Assembly: GCF_001713455.1 (NCBI RefSeq)
Contig: NZ_CP016464.1
Location: forward strand, 4,140,001 to 4,204,000
Origin: Bosea sp. RAC05
GTDB taxonomy: Bacteria; Pseudomonadota; Alphaproteobacteria; Rhizobiales; Beijerinckiaceae
Direction: 5' to 3'
Length of the DNA: 64,000 nt
Every line of letters begins with the position of its first letter. Position 1 is the first letter of the stretch. The notes beneath the pieces were generated by a model. It saw only the letters and a program-made list of their open reading frames with translations, ran no database searches and was not told where the DNA came from. The position numbers and the translations under genes were made by a program. This document shows, one piece after another, positions 9,821 to 19,015 of this stretch.

Positions 9821-10957
9821 TCACGCGGTCAACCGCGCCAGCAGCCCGGCCATCAGGCGCGTCCGCTGCAGCAGGCTGCCCACCTCGATATGCTCCTCCA
9901 GCGTGTGATAGCCGGCTCCGAGCAGACCGAGCCCGTCCAGCGAGGCCAGGCCCTCGGCCCCGGTGAAATTGGCGTCCGAGCCGCCGCCGGCCGAGTCGTG
10001 CCCGAGGCTCCAGCCCAGCTCCTGCGCCACCTCGCGGGCGAGCCCGAACAGCTTCAGCGTCGCCTCGCTGGGCTCCCAGACCGGGCGTGTGACGCCGCGC
10101 GTGACCATGAAGCGCGTGCCGTCGGCGTTCTGCGCGCCGAGCGCCAGCATCCGCTCCACCCCGCGGTCGAGATCCGCCTGCCGCTTCGCCATGCTGAGCG
10201 CCTCCGCCCGGCAGGTCGTCGGCACGCAATTGACCCATTGCCCGCCCTGGATCACGCCGACGCTGAAGGTGCAGTCGTCATCCGTCATCGCCTCGATCGC
10301 GAGCAGCTGCTGCGCCATCATGCTGATCGCGGAGCGGCCGTTCTTGAGCTGGGAGCCGGCATGGCTCGGCCGCCCCTCGGCCAGCAGGTTGAAGCGTGCG
10401 ATCGCATAGCGCCCGGTGACGACGCCGTTGCCCGGCCGCCCCGGCTCGGGAACCAGGATGAAGCGGTGCCGGCGCGCCTGCTCGAGGATCAGCTCGCGCG
10501 TGCCGGGGCTGCCGATCTCCTCGTCGCTGGTGAAGAGCACGCTGACCGGCAGCGGCGTCTCGATCCCCGCCTTGGCCAGCGCGATGATCGCCTGCAACCC
10601 GGCATAGGCGCCGCCCTTCATGTCGAGGATGCCCGGCCCGTAGCAGCGCCAGCCGTCGCGCCGGAAGGGCAGCGTCTTCAGCGTGCCGACCGGATGCACC
10701 GTGTCGAGATGCGACATCATCAGGATGCCGGGTTCGCCCTGCAGCGGATGCGGGAAGTCGCCGCGCACGCAGTCGCCGAGCCCGGGCGGGCCGGGAAAGC
10801 GCGTGACGCTCGCCCCCGCCGCGACGAGTTCGCTCGCCGCGAAATCCATCATCCGGTTCACGGCCGCGACGTCGAAGGTCGGGCTCTCGCATTCGATCCA
10901 GGGCCGCAGGCCCGCGAGCAGGCTGTCGAGATCGAGGGGCAGATCGGCGGGGTTCAT
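9821..10957 (-). CDS. M20 family metallopeptidase (carboxypeptidase G2-like)
   Basis: Cytoplasmic zinc hydrolase of 378 residues, related to the glutamate carboxypeptidase/ArgE/DapE group. Metal and catalytic residues are visible: SHLDTVHPVG (His83), GILDMKGG (Asp112), SDEEIGSPGTR (Glu146, Glu147) and a C-terminal GAGYHTLEEH. No signal peptide is seen. It sits between a second M20 gene (11 bases upstream) and the transporter binding protein, so its substrate is probably an imported peptide or N-acyl amino acid. Confidence 0.9.
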   Translation of the reverse strand: MNPADLPLDLDSLLAGLRPWIECESPTFDVAAVNRMMDFAASELVAAGASVTRFPGPPGLGDCVRGDFPHPLQGEPGILMMSHLDTVHPVGTLKTLPFRRDGWRCYGPGILDMKGGAYAGLQAIIALAKAGIETPLPVSVLFTSDEEIGSPGTRELILEQARRHRFILVPEPGRPGNGVVTGRYAIARFNLLAEGRPSHAGSQLKNGRSAISMMAQQLLAIEAMTDDDCTFSVGVIQGGQWVNCVPTTCRAEALSMAKRQADLDRGVERMLALGAQNADGTRFMVTRGVTRPVWEPSEATLKLFGLAREVAQELGWSLGHDSAGGGSDANFTGAEGLASLDGLGLLGAGYHTLEEHIEVGSLLQRTRLMAGLLARLTA

Positions 10958-10968
10958 GCGGGGCGCTC

Positions 10969-12129
10969 TCAGGCTTTGCTGCGCGTTTCGACGAGGCGCG
11001 CCAGCAGGCTCGCCCCGATCGGCAGGATGCCGTCATCGAGCACGAAGGCCGGGTTGTGGACCGGCACGCTGCCGGCGTGTCCCACCCAGGCATAGGCGCC
11101 CGGCACCATGCGCAGCATGTCGGCGAAATCCTCGCTGCCCATCACCGGCTTCGGCTCGGTCAGGACGTTGCCCGCGCCGACGATCTCGGTGGCGACAGCC
11201 GCCGTCGCGACCGCCTGCTCGGGGTGGTTCACCAGCACGTCGAAGATGCCGCGGATGTCGATGTCGATCTGCACGCCGAAGGTCAGCGCCATTCCGGCGC
11301 AGATCTCGCGCATGCGCTCGCGGATCAGCTTGGCGATCTCGGGCGAGAAGGTTCGCACCGTGCCGGCCAGCACCGCCTCCTCCGGGATCACGTTATAGGC
11401 CGAGCCGGCATGGATCTGCGTGATCGACAGCACCGCCGCCTCGCGCGGATCGGCGTTGCGGCTGACGATCGTCTGCAGCGCCGCCGCCAGCGAGATCGCG
11501 ACGATGACCGGGTCGCGCCCGACATGGGGCATGGCGCCATGGCTGCCCTTGCCGGTGATCTTGATGTCGAAGAAATCCGCGCCCGCCATCGCCGGACCGG
11601 GGAAGACCGCGATCTGGCCGGGGTCGAGATTGGGGGCGTTGTGGATGCCGTAGATCTCGTCGCAGGGAAAGCGCTCGAACAGGTTGTCGGCGAGCATGGC
11701 CCGGGCCCCGCCGAGCCCCTCCTCCGCCGGCTGGAACACGAAGATGGCGGTGCCCGCAAATCCACGATTCTCGGCGAGATAGCGCGCCGCCCCCAGCAGC
11801 ATCGTGGTGTGGCCGTCATGGCCGCAGGCATGCATCCGGCCCGGAATGGTCGAGCGCCAGGGCAGGTTGGTGATCTCGTCCATCGGCAGGGCGTCCATGT
11901 CGGCGCGCAGGCCGATGCGCCGGCCCGGCCCGCCCGTGCCTTCGAGGATACCGACCACGCCGGTGCCGCCGATGCCGCGATGCACCTCGATGCCCCAGGC
12001 CGCCAGCTTCTCAGCGACAATGCCCGACGTCCGGACCTCCTCGAAGCCGATCTCGGGATGGGCGTGGAGATCGCGGCGGATGGCGACGAGCTCGTCCGTG
12101 AAGGCCTCGATCGCGGTCAGGGCAGGCAT
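10969..12129 (-). CDS. M20 family amidohydrolase (hippurate hydrolase/HipO-like)
   Basis: This 386-residue M20D enzyme splits N-acyl or amide bonds such as those of hippurate or N-acetyl amino acids. Motifs: RRDLHAHPEIGFEE at the N-terminus, GLRADMDALPM, HACGHDGHTTMLLGAARYL, FVFQPAEEGLGGA and the C-terminal SEDFADMLRMVPGAY. The open frame continues 44 codons upstream, but homology begins at MPALTAIEAFTDELVAIRR, so I use the ATG at 12129, which has a GGAG about ten bases upstream. It is 31 bases downstream of the M81 gene in the same operon. Confidence 0.92.
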   Translation of the reverse strand: MPALTAIEAFTDELVAIRRDLHAHPEIGFEEVRTSGIVAEKLAAWGIEVHRGIGGTGVVGILEGTGGPGRRIGLRADMDALPMDEITNLPWRSTIPGRMHACGHDGHTTMLLGAARYLAENRGFAGTAIFVFQPAEEGLGGARAMLADNLFERFPCDEIYGIHNAPNLDPGQIAVFPGPAMAGADFFDIKITGKGSHGAMPHVGRDPVIVAISLAAALQTIVSRNADPREAAVLSITQIHAGSAYNVIPEEAVLAGTVRTFSPEIAKLIRERMREICAGMALTFGVQIDIDIRGIFDVLVNHPEQAVATAAVATEIVGAGNVLTEPKPVMGSEDFADMLRMVPGAYAWVGHAGSVPVHNPAFVLDDGILPIGASLLARLVETRSKA

Positions 12130-12160
12130 GGCAAGCAACTCCGGGACGGTTGGGGGGCGA

Positions 12161-13660
12161 TCAGCCGAAGACAGGGCCGAGCGGCGCGGTGCGCAGGCCC
12201 GGGCGCAGATGCTTCCAGGGCAGAACGGAAGGATCGACCGGCATCGGGCCGGGCGCAGCACAGACCAGAATCGAATGCGCGATCGGCTCGAAATCGGCGC
12301 GGAAATGCACCGAACTCTTGTTGACGAGGATCGCCTGCTCGGTCGGCTCGATGCCGACCTGCCGGTACATCGCCTGGTCGGCCATCTGCGCCTTGCGCGA
12401 GGCGACGACGATGCGGACCCCGCCGATCCGAAGCGCGGCGCAGGGACCGAGATTCATCCGCGATCCTCCGAAGAACGGGCCGGGCGCCACGAAGCGCCCG
12501 TCCGACAGCTGCTCGACGACGAACTCGCCTTCGAGCGGGACATCGCCGGGAATCCCGGATTTGGCCCCGAGCGCAGCCCGGATCGTCGCACCGACACCCG
12601 CCTCATGCGCTTGGCGCGCCGCCTCGGGATCGACGATCAGCCCGATCGCCGCCCGCTGCGCGCCGTTGCGGACGAGCGCGCGCGCCATGCCCATCGTGTC
12701 CGAATCGCCGCCCGCACCCGGATTGTCCTGCGTGTCGGAGATGACGATCGGCTTTGTCGCCCCTTGCGCCAGCGCCATCGCAGCCAGCACGCCCTCGTCC
12801 GGTGCGAAGACCTTGCCGTTGAAGGCCGCCTCGCTCGCCATCACGCGCGCCGTTACAGCGTTGGCCGCCCGGTCAGCGTCTCCTTGCGTCGCGCCATAGG
12901 CGACGACGGTCGGCCCGCAATCGGCGAAATCGGCGGCCGGAAAGCCCGGCAGGAAGGAGAGCGTCGGCACGCTCTCGCCCTCCAGCGCCGCGAGCTCGGC
13001 ATAGATCATCGCGCACGGCTCCATCGCGGTGGCCTGCCAGGCGATCGGGATGAGGTAGGGAATCTGCCGGAAGGCCTTCGCGTCACGCTTCGCCGTGCCG
13101 ATCAGCCGCGCGAGATAGGTCGTCGCGCGGCTGCCCGTCAGCGCCATGTCGACATGGGGGTAGGTCCGGTAGGCGACGAGCGCATCGGCGCTGTCGACCA
13201 TCAGCTGCGTGACGTTGCCGTGCAGGTCGAGGCTGGCGACGAGCGGCACGTCCGGGCCGATGGCGGCCCGCACCCGCCGCAGCGTCTCGCCCTCCCCGTC
13301 GGGAAAGCCTTCCGCGACCATGGCGCCGTGCAGATCGAGATAGACCCCGTCCAGCGGCAGCGCCGCAGTGATGGCCTCCACCAGCTCGTTCAGCAGCGTC
13401 TCAAAGGCCTCCGCCGTGACATGGGCGGAGGGGCTGGCGGCGCACCACAGCGTCGGCACCATCTCCCAGCCCAGCCCGCGCGCCGTCTCGACGAAGCCCG
13501 ACGCGCCGACATTGACGTTGCGCACCGCCTCGTACACGGCCCCGCCCCGCGCCAGCGACGGCCAGCCGCCACCCTGGACGAAGGCGTCGAGGCCCGCCTT
13601 GCTCGGTGCGAAGGTGTTGGTCTCGTGCAGGAACCCGCCGAAGGCGATGCGAGGCGACAT
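12161..13660 (-). CDS. M81 family metallopeptidase (MlrC-like)
   Basis: A 499-residue protein of the M81/DUF1485 family, known from MlrC of the microcystin degradation pathway, where it completes hydrolysis of linear peptide fragments. The start of the domain is RIAFGGFLHETNTFAP (His12 is a likely ligand), followed by DGVYLDLHGAMVAEGFPDGEGETLRRVRA and the C-terminal half with SDTQDNPGAGGDSDTMGMARAL. The ATG at 13660 is preferred over an upstream in-frame start because homology begins at MSPRIAFGG. It is the first gene of a probable eight-gene operon with two M20 hydrolases and a peptide importer. Nothing here shows that cyanotoxins are the substrate. Confidence 0.9.
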   Translation of the reverse strand: MSPRIAFGGFLHETNTFAPSKAGLDAFVQGGGWPSLARGGAVYEAVRNVNVGASGFVETARGLGWEMVPTLWCAASPSAHVTAEAFETLLNELVEAITAALPLDGVYLDLHGAMVAEGFPDGEGETLRRVRAAIGPDVPLVASLDLHGNVTQLMVDSADALVAYRTYPHVDMALTGSRATTYLARLIGTAKRDAKAFRQIPYLIPIAWQATAMEPCAMIYAELAALEGESVPTLSFLPGFPAADFADCGPTVVAYGATQGDADRAANAVTARVMASEAAFNGKVFAPDEGVLAAMALAQGATKPIVISDTQDNPGAGGDSDTMGMARALVRNGAQRAAIGLIVDPEAARQAHEAGVGATIRAALGAKSGIPGDVPLEGEFVVEQLSDGRFVAPGPFFGGSRMNLGPCAALRIGGVRIVVASRKAQMADQAMYRQVGIEPTEQAILVNKSSVHFRADFEPIAHSILVCAAPGPMPVDPSVLPWKHLRPGLRTAPLGPVFG

Positions 13661-13782
13661 GGGCGGGGGACTCCGGAGCGCAGGCGAGACGGGGCGCAGG
13701 TCATCACGCCCGACCGATCGCTTCAAGGCCGAAATCGCGTCGGCTGCCTAAGGCAGAGGCAACCCGACCGCCTCCCCTGAGG

Positions 13783-14556
13783 TCACTTCTCGACGAAGGC
13801 GCGCTCCACCACATAGGTCGCCGGCGTCGAGCTCGAGCCCTCGACGAAGCCGCGTCCCTCGAGCTGGACCTTCATGTCCGCCAGCATCGCCGGGCTGCCG
13901 CAGAGCATGACGCGGTCGCTCTCGGCATCGGCGACCGGCAGGCCGAGCGAGGCGAACCAGTCCGGCGAGGCGAACAGCTCGGTCACGCGGCCGCGGTTGC
14001 GGTACTCCTCGCGGGTCACGGTCGGGTGATAGATCAGCTGGCTGGCGACCATCTCGCCGATCAGCTCGTCGGCCGGCAGCTCCTCGCGGATGAAGGTCTC
14101 GTAGGCCAGCTCCGAGACCAGCCGCACACCATGGACCAGCACCACCTTCTCGAAGCGTTCATAGGTCGCCGGATCGCGGATCAGGCTCATGAAGGGCGCA
14201 AGCCCGGTGCCGGTCGACAGGAAATACAGGTTGCGGCCGGGTACCAGATTGTCATGAAGCAGCGTGCCGGTGGCCTTGCGGCCAATCAGGATCTCGTCGC
14301 CGGGCACGATCTTTTGCAGCCGCGAGGTCAGCGGGCCGTTCGGCACCTTGATGCTGAGGAATTCGAGTTCCTCGTCATAGGGCGCGCAGGCCATGCTGTA
14401 GGCGCGCAGCAGCGGGCGCCCCTCGACCATCAGGCCGATCATCGCGAACTGGCCGGCCTCGAAGCGGAAGGCGGGATTGCGGGTGGTGCGGAAGCTGAAC
14501 AGCGTATCGTTCCAGTGATGGACCGACAGGACCTTCTCGACAAACTGGTTGCTCAT
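13783..14556 (-). CDS. fpr: Ferredoxin/flavodoxin--NADP+ reductase
   Basis: FAD-containing reductase of 257 residues that exchanges electrons between NADPH and ferredoxin or flavodoxin. The FAD-binding motif LLRAYSMACAPYDEELEF corresponds to RxYS; the NADP-binding loop is FLSTGTGLAPFMSLIRD; the C-terminal motif is DRVMLCGSPAMLADM, and the protein ends ATYVVERAFVEK, as in bacterial subclass I Fpr enzymes. Homology starts at MSNQFVEKVLSVHHW, so the ATG at 14556 is chosen over a much longer open frame. The gene is divergent from pepT. Confidence 0.93.
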   Translation of the reverse strand: MSNQFVEKVLSVHHWNDTLFSFRTTRNPAFRFEAGQFAMIGLMVEGRPLLRAYSMACAPYDEELEFLSIKVPNGPLTSRLQKIVPGDEILIGRKATGTLLHDNLVPGRNLYFLSTGTGLAPFMSLIRDPATYERFEKVVLVHGVRLVSELAYETFIREELPADELIGEMVASQLIYHPTVTREEYRNRGRVTELFASPDWFASLGLPVADAESDRVMLCGSPAMLADMKVQLEGRGFVEGSSSTPATYVVERAFVEK

Positions 14557-14821
14557 GCTCGCGTCTTCCGTGCAGCCCGTTGCGTTCCGCATCGCGGGGC
14601 GAGGCCGTCCGGCGGTGCGCGGCCACTCCTCTGCGAAGCCGGCGCGGAAGGCAAGCCGTTCCCTGCCTGCGATGGCGCCATCTTTGCTCAGGGGACTTGC
14701 AAATGGCGCAGCCTGCCGCCCTCGCCCGGGCCCGCGCGCCCCGCGTGGGTCGCCCCGGCGCCGAACCTCCGCTATGTCGGATGCGCGCCGCAGGGACAAA
14801 GCGAGCGACACCGGAGCGACC

Positions 14822-16060
14822 ATGACCATCCGCGCCCAGCTGATCGAACGCTTCCTCCGCTATGTCGCGGTCGAGAGCCAGAGCGACGCCAAGGGGACGA
14901 CGCTGCCGACGACGCCGGGCCAGCAGCGCCTGGCCGATCTGCTGGCCGGGGAACTGCGCGCGCTCGGCCTCGCCGACGTCGTCGTCGACGACCACGCCAC
15001 CGTCACGGCGGTGAAGCGCGGCAACCGTCCGGGCGCACCGCGGATCGGCTTTATCGCCCATCTCGACACCGTCGATGCCGGCCTGTCCCCGGTCATCCGG
15101 CCGCAGATCCTGCGCTTCGAGGGCGACGATCTCTGCCTCAACCACGAGCAGGACATCTGGCTGCGGGTCGCTGATCATCCCGAGATCGCGCGCTGGAGCG
15201 GCGCCGACATCCTGTTCGGCGACGGCACCAGCGTTCTGGGAGCCGACAACAAGGCCGCCATCGCCATCGTCATGACGCTGCTGGCGACGCTCGGCCCGGA
15301 TGACGCCCATGGCGACATCGCCGTCGCCTTTGTTCCCGATGAGGAGATCGGGCTGCGCGGTGCCAAGGCCCTCGATCTTGCGCGATTCCCCTGCGACTTC
15401 GCCTACACGATCGACAGCTGCGAGGTCGGCGAGGTGGTGATCGAGAATTTCAACGCGGCGGCCGGCGAGATCGTCTTCACCGGCGTCAGCGCCCATCCGA
15501 TGTCGGCCAAGGGCGTGATGGTCAACCCGCTGCTGATGGCCCATGATTTCATCGCGGCCTTCGACCGCGCCGAGACGCCGGAGCACACCGAGGGCCGCGA
15601 AGGCTATGTCTGGTTCATCGAGCTGACGGCGCATGCCAGCCAGGCCCATCTCAAGCTCGCCATCCGCGACTTCGACCGGGAGAGCTTTGCCCGCCGCAAG
15701 CGCAAGGTTGCCGAAGTCGCGGACGCGATTGCCGCCCGCTATCCGACGGGGCGCGTCTCCTGCAGCGTCACCGACACCTATGGCAACATCTCCGACAGCC
15801 TGGGCGATGATCGTCGCAGCGTCGATCGGCTGCTGGCAGCGATGGCCGAACTGAAGATCGAGCCGAAGCTGATCCCGATGCGCGGCGGCACGGATGGCGC
15901 GGCGCTGTCGGCGCGGGGCCTGCCCACGCCGAACTTCTTCACCGGCGCCTACAACTTCCACTCGCGCTTCGAATTCCTGCCGGTTCCCGCATTCGAAACC
16001 GCATTCGCGGTCGCGCGGGCCCTGTGCAGGGAGCCGGCGGGAACGGAGCCTCTCAGCTGA
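14822..16060 (+). CDS. pepT: Peptidase T (tripeptide aminopeptidase)
   Basis: M20B metallopeptidase of 412 residues that removes the N-terminal residue of tripeptides in the cytoplasm. Motifs in order: FLRYVAVESQSDAKG, GFIAHLDTVDAG, LFGDGTSVLGADNKAAIAIVM, VAFVPDEEIGLRGAKAL, FTGVSAHPMSAKG and the C-terminal RGGTDGAALSARGLPTPNFFTGAYNFHSRFEF, which is typical of PepT. Length matches the family (about 410). The ATG at 14822 starts the homology; the longer frame upstream is not conserved. The gene ends 8 bases inside a convergent small gene. It fits the peptide-scavenging theme of the region. Confidence 0.94.
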   Translation: MTIRAQLIERFLRYVAVESQSDAKGTTLPTTPGQQRLADLLAGELRALGLADVVVDDHATVTAVKRGNRPGAPRIGFIAHLDTVDAGLSPVIRPQILRFEGDDLCLNHEQDIWLRVADHPEIARWSGADILFGDGTSVLGADNKAAIAIVMTLLATLGPDDAHGDIAVAFVPDEEIGLRGAKALDLARFPCDFAYTIDSCEVGEVVIENFNAAAGEIVFTGVSAHPMSAKGVMVNPLLMAHDFIAAFDRAETPEHTEGREGYVWFIELTAHASQAHLKLAIRDFDRESFARRKRKVAEVADAIAARYPTGRVSCSVTDTYGNISDSLGDDRRSVDRLLAAMAELKIEPKLIPMRGGTDGAALSARGLPTPNFFTGAYNFHSRFEFLPVPAFETAFAVARALCREPAGTEPLS

Positions 16061-16322
16061 GGCTGCGACCGAACCCGGCCGCCCAGATCTCGCCGATGGC
16101 AGGCTCGTCCGCGAAGCCCGCGACATAGGCGGCGCAGGACGCCTCTGCCGCCATTGCCGCGCCGCGGCCATCGGCCAGCCGCCGCAGCAGGCCGATCTTC
16201 AGCGGACAGGAAGAGGCGCCGGCCATGCCCGAGGCCTCGCCGAAGTCGCAGAGACAGCTCGCGCAGGGCAGTGCCGGGACCGTGCGGCCCGGCTTCGGGG
16301 ACAGTTCGCGGCTGAGGCTCAT
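16053..16322 (-). CDS. Hypothetical small protein
   Basis: An 89-residue protein read from the ATG at 16322; an upstream start at 16385 would add 21 residues. It contains a cysteine cluster (CASCLCDF, about residues 21-28) and further cysteines, and ends in EPAIGEIWAAGFGRSLS. I do not recognise the family. The 3' end overlaps pepT by 8 bases in convergent orientation. The frame is open and codon use looks normal, but with no recognised homology the call rests mainly on filling the space between pepT and the GGDEF-EAL gene. Confidence 0.4.
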   Translation of the reverse strand: MSLSRELSPKPGRTVPALPCASCLCDFGEASGMAGASSCPLKIGLLRRLADGRGAAMAAEASCAAYVAGFADEPAIGEIWAAGFGRSLS

Positions 16323-16509
16323 CGATCGGGTGTCCGGGCGGTTGACGTAGAGACGCCGAGACGAGCCTGCAACGCAAAGCCTCACCGGCGCGTTAACCCG
16401 GGTGGCCTGACGGCCACGGAATCGCTCATCGCGAGCCTTCGCCTAATACAACGGCATTTTAACCACGGCCGACGATGCTGCCGGAGACCGTGGCCCTCAG
16501 GGACGACCC

Positions 16510-18843
16510 ATGCCCACCAAAACCTCCCATCGCGTCATCGATCAGGGATTGCGCGACGAGGTCTACGTATCGCTGGTCCGGTCGCTCTATGCCGACCCGC
16601 GCACGCTGATCGTCGGGTCGAGCGGGACGGTTCTGGCCGCCTTCGTCACGGGCTTCATGACGGGTCATCCCGCCTTCTATGGCTGCGCCTTTGTCCTGCT
16701 GGCCCTCGCCCTGGTCCGGGCCGCGGACGTCGCGCAGTTCCGGGTCGCCGCCAAGCAGATCCGCGATCCGCGCGAAGCGACGCGCTGGGAAATCCGCTAC
16801 ACCGTCTTCTCCTCGATCTACGTCTTCGTCCTCGGCCTCTGGTCGTTCCTCACCTTCGCGCTGCAGGCCAGCCCGCCGGTCCAGCTCCTCGCCTTCTCGA
16901 TGACGCTGGCCAACATGATCGGCGTCGCCGGCCGCAATTACGGCAGCCGCATGCTGGTGATGACCCAGTTGAGCTTTGCAGGCGTGCCGCTGCTCGCGGG
17001 CCTGACGCTCGGTGGCAACAGCCATTATGCGATCGTGGCCTGCGTGCTTGCGCCCTTCCTGCTGAGCTTCAAGACCATCGCCGACAAGCTGCGGGCCACA
17101 CTGACCACTGCGGTGGTCTCGGCCAAGCATGAGCGGCTGCTCGCGGCCCGCCTGGAGGCCGCGCTCGACAACATGGCGCATGGCCTGTGCATGTTCGACC
17201 AGAACGGCATGCTGTCGCTGGTCAACCGCCGCCTGCCGGCGATCGTCGGGCTGCCGGCCGGTCTGGCGGAACCCGGCCGCCGCATCGGGCGCTTCCTGGT
17301 CCGCTGCCGGCGCGCCGGACTGATCGGCAGCACCCAGCTTCGCAGTCTGGTCCTGGCAGCCCGTCTCGCCCTGCGGGATCACAGCGAGGCACGGCTGACC
17401 ACGACCCTCGCCAGTGGCCGCATCCTTGAACTCACCTTCCGCGCCTCGGGCGCCACCGGCACCGTCGTCGTGATCGAGGACATCACCGAACAGCGCCAGC
17501 AAGAGGACACGATCCGCCAGCTCGCGCTCTACGACCCGCTGACCAGCCTGCCCAATCGCAGCCTGCTGAAGGCTCATCTCCAGTCGCTGATCGGCGAAGC
17601 CGGCAAGAGTTTCGCGATCCTGTTCATCGACCTCGATCACTTCAAGAAGATCAACGACACGCTGGGCCACCCCTGCGGCGACGCACTGCTGGTCGAGGTG
17701 GCCAGGCGTCTCACGGCCCTGCTCGATGGTGCCTCGCTGATCGCCCGGCTCGGTGGCGACGAGTTCGTGGTCGTGATCCCGGACGTGACCGACCGCGCCA
17801 GGCTGGAGGCCATCACGGCGCGGGTCAGCGCCAGCCTGCTCCAGCCCTACGAGATCGAGGGCAATGCGATCGTCAGCAGCGCGAGCATGGGCATCGCCAT
17901 CAGCCCCGACGATGGCCGCGACCCCGACATCGTCATCCGCAACGCCGATCTCGCCCTCTATGATGCGAAATCGAGCGGGCGGGCGTGCGCGCGCTTCTAC
18001 GACAGCAGCATGATCGAGGTGGCGCGCGCGCGCCGCATCGTCGAACTCGACCTGCGCGAAGCCCTGGCCCAGGACCAGTTCGAACTCTTCTACCAGCCCA
18101 TCGTCGCCATCGGCACGGGGCGGATCACCAGCTGCGAGGCCCTGCTGCGCTGGCGCCACCCCGAACGCGGCATCGTCGCCCCGGGTGACTTCATCGGAAT
18201 CGCCGAAGAGGTCGGCCTGATCACGCAGATCGGCTGCGTGGTGCTCGACAAGGCCTGTCGCGAGGCCATGCTCTGGCCCGACAGCGTGTCGGTGGCGGTC
18301 AACATCTCGGCCATCCACTTCCGTGGCGACGCGATCATCGAGGACGTCGCCGGGGCACTCGGGCGCAGCGGCCTCGATGGGTCGCGCCTCGTCATCGAGC
18401 TGACCGAGTCGGCCCTGATGCAGGATGATGCGCAGGCGCTCTCGATCCTGGTGCGCTTGCGGGAAATGGGCGTCCGTATCTCGCTGGACGATTTCGGCAC
18501 GGGCTATTCCAGCCTGAGCTATCTGCAGTCCTTCCCCCTGCAGAAGATCAAGATCGACCGCTCCTTCGTCTCCGGCCGGCGCGAGACGCAGAAGGACCAG
18601 ACGCTGCTCGTCGGCATTGCCCGGCTGTGCAAGGAACTCGGTCTGACGGTGGTGGCCGAGGGTGTGGAGACGGCCGAACAGCTCGACAATCTCGCCAAGA
18701 TGGGGGCGATCGACGAGGTTCAGGGCTATCTCCTCGCCCGCCCGCAGCCGACGCCGCTGGTGCGAGACCTGATCACCGCCTTCGCGGCGCGCTCGCTGAC
18801 AGCCAAGGTCGAGCGGCTGCCGCTGCGCCGGGGCCTCCGCTGA
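16510..18843 (+). CDS. Membrane-bound GGDEF-EAL protein (c-di-GMP cyclase/phosphodiesterase)
   Basis: A 777-residue inner-membrane signalling protein. Residues of about 37-195 hold five or six hydrophobic segments, followed by a PAS-like region (about 215-325). A GGDEF domain follows, with an intact GGDEF motif at residues 415-419 and the expected LTSLPNRSLLKAHL lead-in. The EAL domain carries EALLRW at 543-548, DDFGTGYSSLSYLQSFPLQKIKIDRSFV and EGVETAEQ. Both active-site motifs are intact, so it may make and break cyclic di-GMP. No RxxD inhibitory site stands before the GGDEF motif. The protein would affect motility or biofilm; the sensor input is unknown. Confidence 0.93.
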   Translation: MPTKTSHRVIDQGLRDEVYVSLVRSLYADPRTLIVGSSGTVLAAFVTGFMTGHPAFYGCAFVLLALALVRAADVAQFRVAAKQIRDPREATRWEIRYTVFSSIYVFVLGLWSFLTFALQASPPVQLLAFSMTLANMIGVAGRNYGSRMLVMTQLSFAGVPLLAGLTLGGNSHYAIVACVLAPFLLSFKTIADKLRATLTTAVVSAKHERLLAARLEAALDNMAHGLCMFDQNGMLSLVNRRLPAIVGLPAGLAEPGRRIGRFLVRCRRAGLIGSTQLRSLVLAARLALRDHSEARLTTTLASGRILELTFRASGATGTVVVIEDITEQRQQEDTIRQLALYDPLTSLPNRSLLKAHLQSLIGEAGKSFAILFIDLDHFKKINDTLGHPCGDALLVEVARRLTALLDGASLIARLGGDEFVVVIPDVTDRARLEAITARVSASLLQPYEIEGNAIVSSASMGIAISPDDGRDPDIVIRNADLALYDAKSSGRACARFYDSSMIEVARARRIVELDLREALAQDQFELFYQPIVAIGTGRITSCEALLRWRHPERGIVAPGDFIGIAEEVGLITQIGCVVLDKACREAMLWPDSVSVAVNISAIHFRGDAIIEDVAGALGRSGLDGSRLVIELTESALMQDDAQALSILVRLREMGVRISLDDFGTGYSSLSYLQSFPLQKIKIDRSFVSGRRETQKDQTLLVGIARLCKELGLTVVAEGVETAEQLDNLAKMGAIDEVQGYLLARPQPTPLVRDLITAFAARSLTAKVERLPLRRGLR

Positions 18844-18979
18844 GATCGACGACCGTCGCGGCATCGCGCCTGCCGAGCGTCACATCTTCGTCGCAGTGGC
18901 GCGCAATCTGATCCGAACGACCTAACGGCAGCCAGAAACTTGGGCAGCCCGCGCCTTGACGCTCCCGTGATCGCAAGAC

Positions 18980-19003
18980 GATGGTTAACTTCAGTTAACC
19001 ATC
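18980..19003. promoter_or_regulatory. Perfect 10-bp inverted repeat upstream of acyltransferase gene
   Basis: GATGGTTAAC (18980-18989) and its exact reverse complement (18994-19003) are separated by TTCA and lie 13-36 bases before the ATG at 19016. The AT-rich core stands out in GC-rich surroundings. It could be an operator. The two TTAA half-sites (18985-18988 and 18995-18998) are 6 nt apart and resemble, but do not match, the CtrA TTAA-N7-TTAA pattern. A simple hairpin covering the start is also possible. No T-run follows, so a terminator is unlikely. Confidence 0.55.
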
Positions 19004-19015
19004 ACCGGTCACATC

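Noticed and set aside
16393..16463. TTAACC sites before the GGDEF-EAL gene (and single ones near 32026 and 47979) as CtrA sites
   Set aside because: Only isolated half-sites without the TTAA-N7-TTAA spacing; such hexamers occur by chance.
18909..18914. TGATCC in front of the FeeM-like gene as an RpoE-type -35 box
   Set aside because: Eighteen bases downstream the sequence reads CAGAAA, not a TAA-type -10, so only one half of the promoter is present.
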